Assembly: GCA_019239895.1 (NCBI GenBank)
Contig: JAFAZH010000005.1
Span: 124,001 to 188,000 of the forward strand
Reading direction: 5' to 3'
DNA: 64,000 bases
Source of the DNA: Abditibacteriaceae bacterium
GTDB taxonomy: Bacteria > Armatimonadota > Abditibacteriia > Abditibacteriales > Abditibacteriaceae
Below, piece by piece: positions 62,426 through 64,000 of the stretch (positions are counted from its first letter, which is position 1; each line of letters begins with the position of its first letter). The notes beneath the pieces were generated by a model. It had not been told where the DNA came from. It saw only the letters and a program-made list of their open reading frames with translations, and searched no databases. A program made the position numbers and the translations under genes.

Positions 62426-64000
62426 TCAAAAAGGCCGCGATAATGGCTGTAAGGCAACCGCCATTAGCAGCGTTTGCAAGGCTTGGAGCAATAGAAACAC
62501 GGCCCAGCCTCTGATCTCTCGCGTGCTGGCTCCTCTACCCGGCACCGGCAGCACGAAGGCAAAAGCCGCCAGCACGCACAGAGATGGCAGTAAGAACAAC
62601 CATAAGCGTTCGACTTCGCCGCGCACGCTGCCCGAAAGCGTCAGCAACAGCATCGTCAACACAGTCGCGCAACCAATCATCTGGCCGGGAGTCCACCCTC
62701 TTATAGCATATAAAAAGCGGTTGCCCTGTGCGCGCCACTCTTGGAGCATCTGAAATAAATAGAAAATTATCGCAACGGTAAATGCCCAACCCGCGAACAA
62801 AGCGAAGGTGAGGAGGTTGAGCCATAACCACGCCCAGCGATTGCGATATTCAAGGGTCGCAAAGTAATGCGCCGCCATTGCATTATGGAAGATAGCCACA
62901 GGTTGCATGGGCAAGCATAACATCAACAGCCCCCAGACCAAGAAGAACCCAGCTAGAACGAAGGCGAAATCTTTGGCTACCGCGCGCATGGCAACCGAGC
63001 CAAATGAAAGAGCAGCCAAAGCGTTTAGCAATATGCAAAAGAGCACCAACGCCAGCACCGCTAACGTGCCAAACGAAACAAAGCAGGTAAGACCCAGAGT
63101 AATCCCTGCCGCCAGCAACCAACCTGCTCCCCCGCCTGCTAAACGGCGCGACAGGAAGACCAAAGTCCAGGCCACCAGACAGGCGATGAGCGCATCGAGA
63201 GTAAAGGCAAAGAATTGAATACTAGGAGTCAATGCAAAAAGAGCCGCCGCAACCAGCCCCCGCATTTCATGGGCCGCTTGACAGTTATTCGCTTCATTCA
63301 GAGATTCCGCTTCGGCGGAATCGCACCCCAGCGCCGCTAGACAGTAAACCGCTGGCACCGTAGCCGCCATCGCGCAGGCCAAAAGAAAAACGCACCATAA
63401 GGCGCAGGGCACGGCGGAGTTAGGCAAAGGCACAGGTGGTCGGGCATCCCCGTACTCTAACACGCCTATCACTGCGGTGGCGACTGTAGCAACGGGGCGG
63501 CCAGTCAATCTTTCTGTAATAGCCGTAAAGACACTCTGTAAAGCGGGTGAATTTTCAAAGATATGACGTGCGGCATAATAGAACAATGTCGCGCCGGGTG
63601 GATGGGTCGCAACATGAGCCTTCGTGCGTGCGGTCAGGCGCTGGCGCTCCGTTGCATAGTCACGGGTGAACTCGCGCACGTCCTGGATTTGATAGGCCGT
63701 AGCAAAATATTCATTGGAGACTTCGCTCCAGGCCACATTGATGAGGTTAAAGGTGCCACCGGGTTCGAGCAAGCTCCACGGCCCGATTAGGGTGAGTCCG
63801 GCCAGGCAAAAAAGGGTCAGGCCCGTCGAAACGTTCTGTGCCCGTCGTGTCTTGGCGCGGTAGAAGCGATCATAGCCAAAATAGATGGCTAATGCCAGGA
63901 ATAAACCACAGACTCCCAGGGGCAGCCACCAGGCGGCAAGTGGCCAGGGCGCGGGATAGACGGTGATTGACCATTCGTCTTTGCGGCCTATTGTCCAGCG
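62426..64000 (-). CDS. Multi-span membrane protein, GT-C glycosyltransferase-like (5' truncated)
   Basis: The reading frame stays open on the minus strand from the stop at 62426 to the window edge, giving at least 524 residues without the true start; a TTG at 63770-63772 is an internal codon. About ten membrane spans are visible, with a long extracytoplasmic loop (about residues 75-165) holding THPPGATLFYYAARHIFE. A His-Pro-Pro motif in the first large loop is typical of GT-C polyprenyl-sugar transferases such as the PMT/ArnT groups. The donor and acceptor are unknown. The 3' end abuts a family G repeat. Confidence 0.7.
   Translation of the reverse strand, partial: RWTIGRKDEWSITVYPAPWPLAAWWLPLGVCGLFLALAIYFGYDRFYRAKTRRAQNVSTGLTLFCLAGLTLIGPWSLLEPGGTFNLINVAWSEVSNEYFATAYQIQDVREFTRDYATERQRLTARTKAHVATHPPGATLFYYAARHIFENSPALQSVFTAITERLTGRPVATVATAVIGVLEYGDARPPVPLPNSAVPCALWCVFLLACAMAATVPAVYCLAALGCDSAEAESLNEANNCQAAHEMRGLVAAALFALTPSIQFFAFTLDALIACLVAWTLVFLSRRLAGGGAGWLLAAGITLGLTCFVSFGTLAVLALVLFCILLNALAALSFGSVAMRAVAKDFAFVLAGFFLVWGLLMLCLPMQPVAIFHNAMAAHYFATLEYRNRWAWLWLNLLTFALFAGWAFTVAIIFYLFQMLQEWRAQGNRFLYAIRGWTPGQMIGCATVLTMLLLTLSGSVRGEVERLWLFLLPSLCVLAAFAFVLPVPGRGASTREIRGWAVFLLLQALQTLLMAVALQPLSRPF

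Overview
The window looks like chromosomal DNA of a free-living diderm (outer-membrane) bacterium, most plausibly from the Armatimonadota/Abditibacteriota area. This is an inference from gene content and not a sequence search. The pointers are an SLH-domain outer-membrane porin, two prepilin-like proteins of the H-X9-DG type, several TolB-like propeller proteins, copper-amine-oxidase-N domains fused to envelope enzymes, and a Firmicutes-like gerM-murI-rph-rdgB gene order. No rRNA, tRNA, CRISPR array, transposase or phage gene was recognised.

Layout. 1-6.4 kb: end of a prepilin-like gene, moaB, a frameshifted WD40 gene, uvrC, and a secreted propeller protein. 6.5-14.8 kb: a holin-like membrane protein translationally coupled to rapZ and yvcK, then the lower glycolytic genes gap, pgk and tpiA, with a Bax-inhibitor-like membrane protein between pgk and tpiA and a zinc-ribbon membrane protein after tpiA. 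15-21.6 kb: an envelope and nucleotide-housekeeping run (amidase, GerMN protein, murI, rph, rdgB), a small unknown gene and a phytanoyl-CoA-dioxygenase-like gene. 21.7-24.1 kb: an AT-richer two-gene island on the minus strand with a HEPN-like protein and a PD-(D/E)xK-like nuclease, the best candidate here for an uncharacterised defence module. 24.3-33.4 kb: the str-operon genes rpsL, rpsG and fusA, then a 1747-residue secreted propeller/carboxypeptidase-regulatory-like protein. 33.9-46.8 kb: rpsA, polA, sppA, the SLH porin, a glycosidase-like secreted protein and a small secreted protein. 47.2-56.7 kb: greA, a second H-X9-DG prepilin, two sugar-isomerase-like TIM barrels, a LysM/SH3/NlpC-P60 hydrolase, a short EamA protein, a large unknown protein and a PQQ-type sugar dehydrogenase lipoprotein. 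56.9-64 kb: nuoA-nuoB, an orphan beta-class DNA methyltransferase, an ArsS-like radical SAM enzyme, a YprB-like exonuclease, ygfZ, and the 3' part of a GT-C-like membrane protein that runs off the window.

The most striking non-coding feature is the density of long intergenic hairpins. About sixteen inverted repeats with arms of roughly 20-40 bp fall into at least seven sequence families. They sit between operon genes, after stop codons, and in several places directly before start codons that lack a Shine-Dalgarno sequence. Within one family the arm sequence differs from copy to copy, yet the two arms of each copy match perfectly. That implies the arms are copied from each other or held together by selection on structure.

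Operon logic seen from overlaps: holin-like/rapZ/yvcK overlap by 4 bp each; GerMN and murI overlap by 4 bp; nuoA and nuoB overlap by 10 bp. Start codons were chosen by Shine-Dalgarno spacing and family length, so several differ from the longest open frame.
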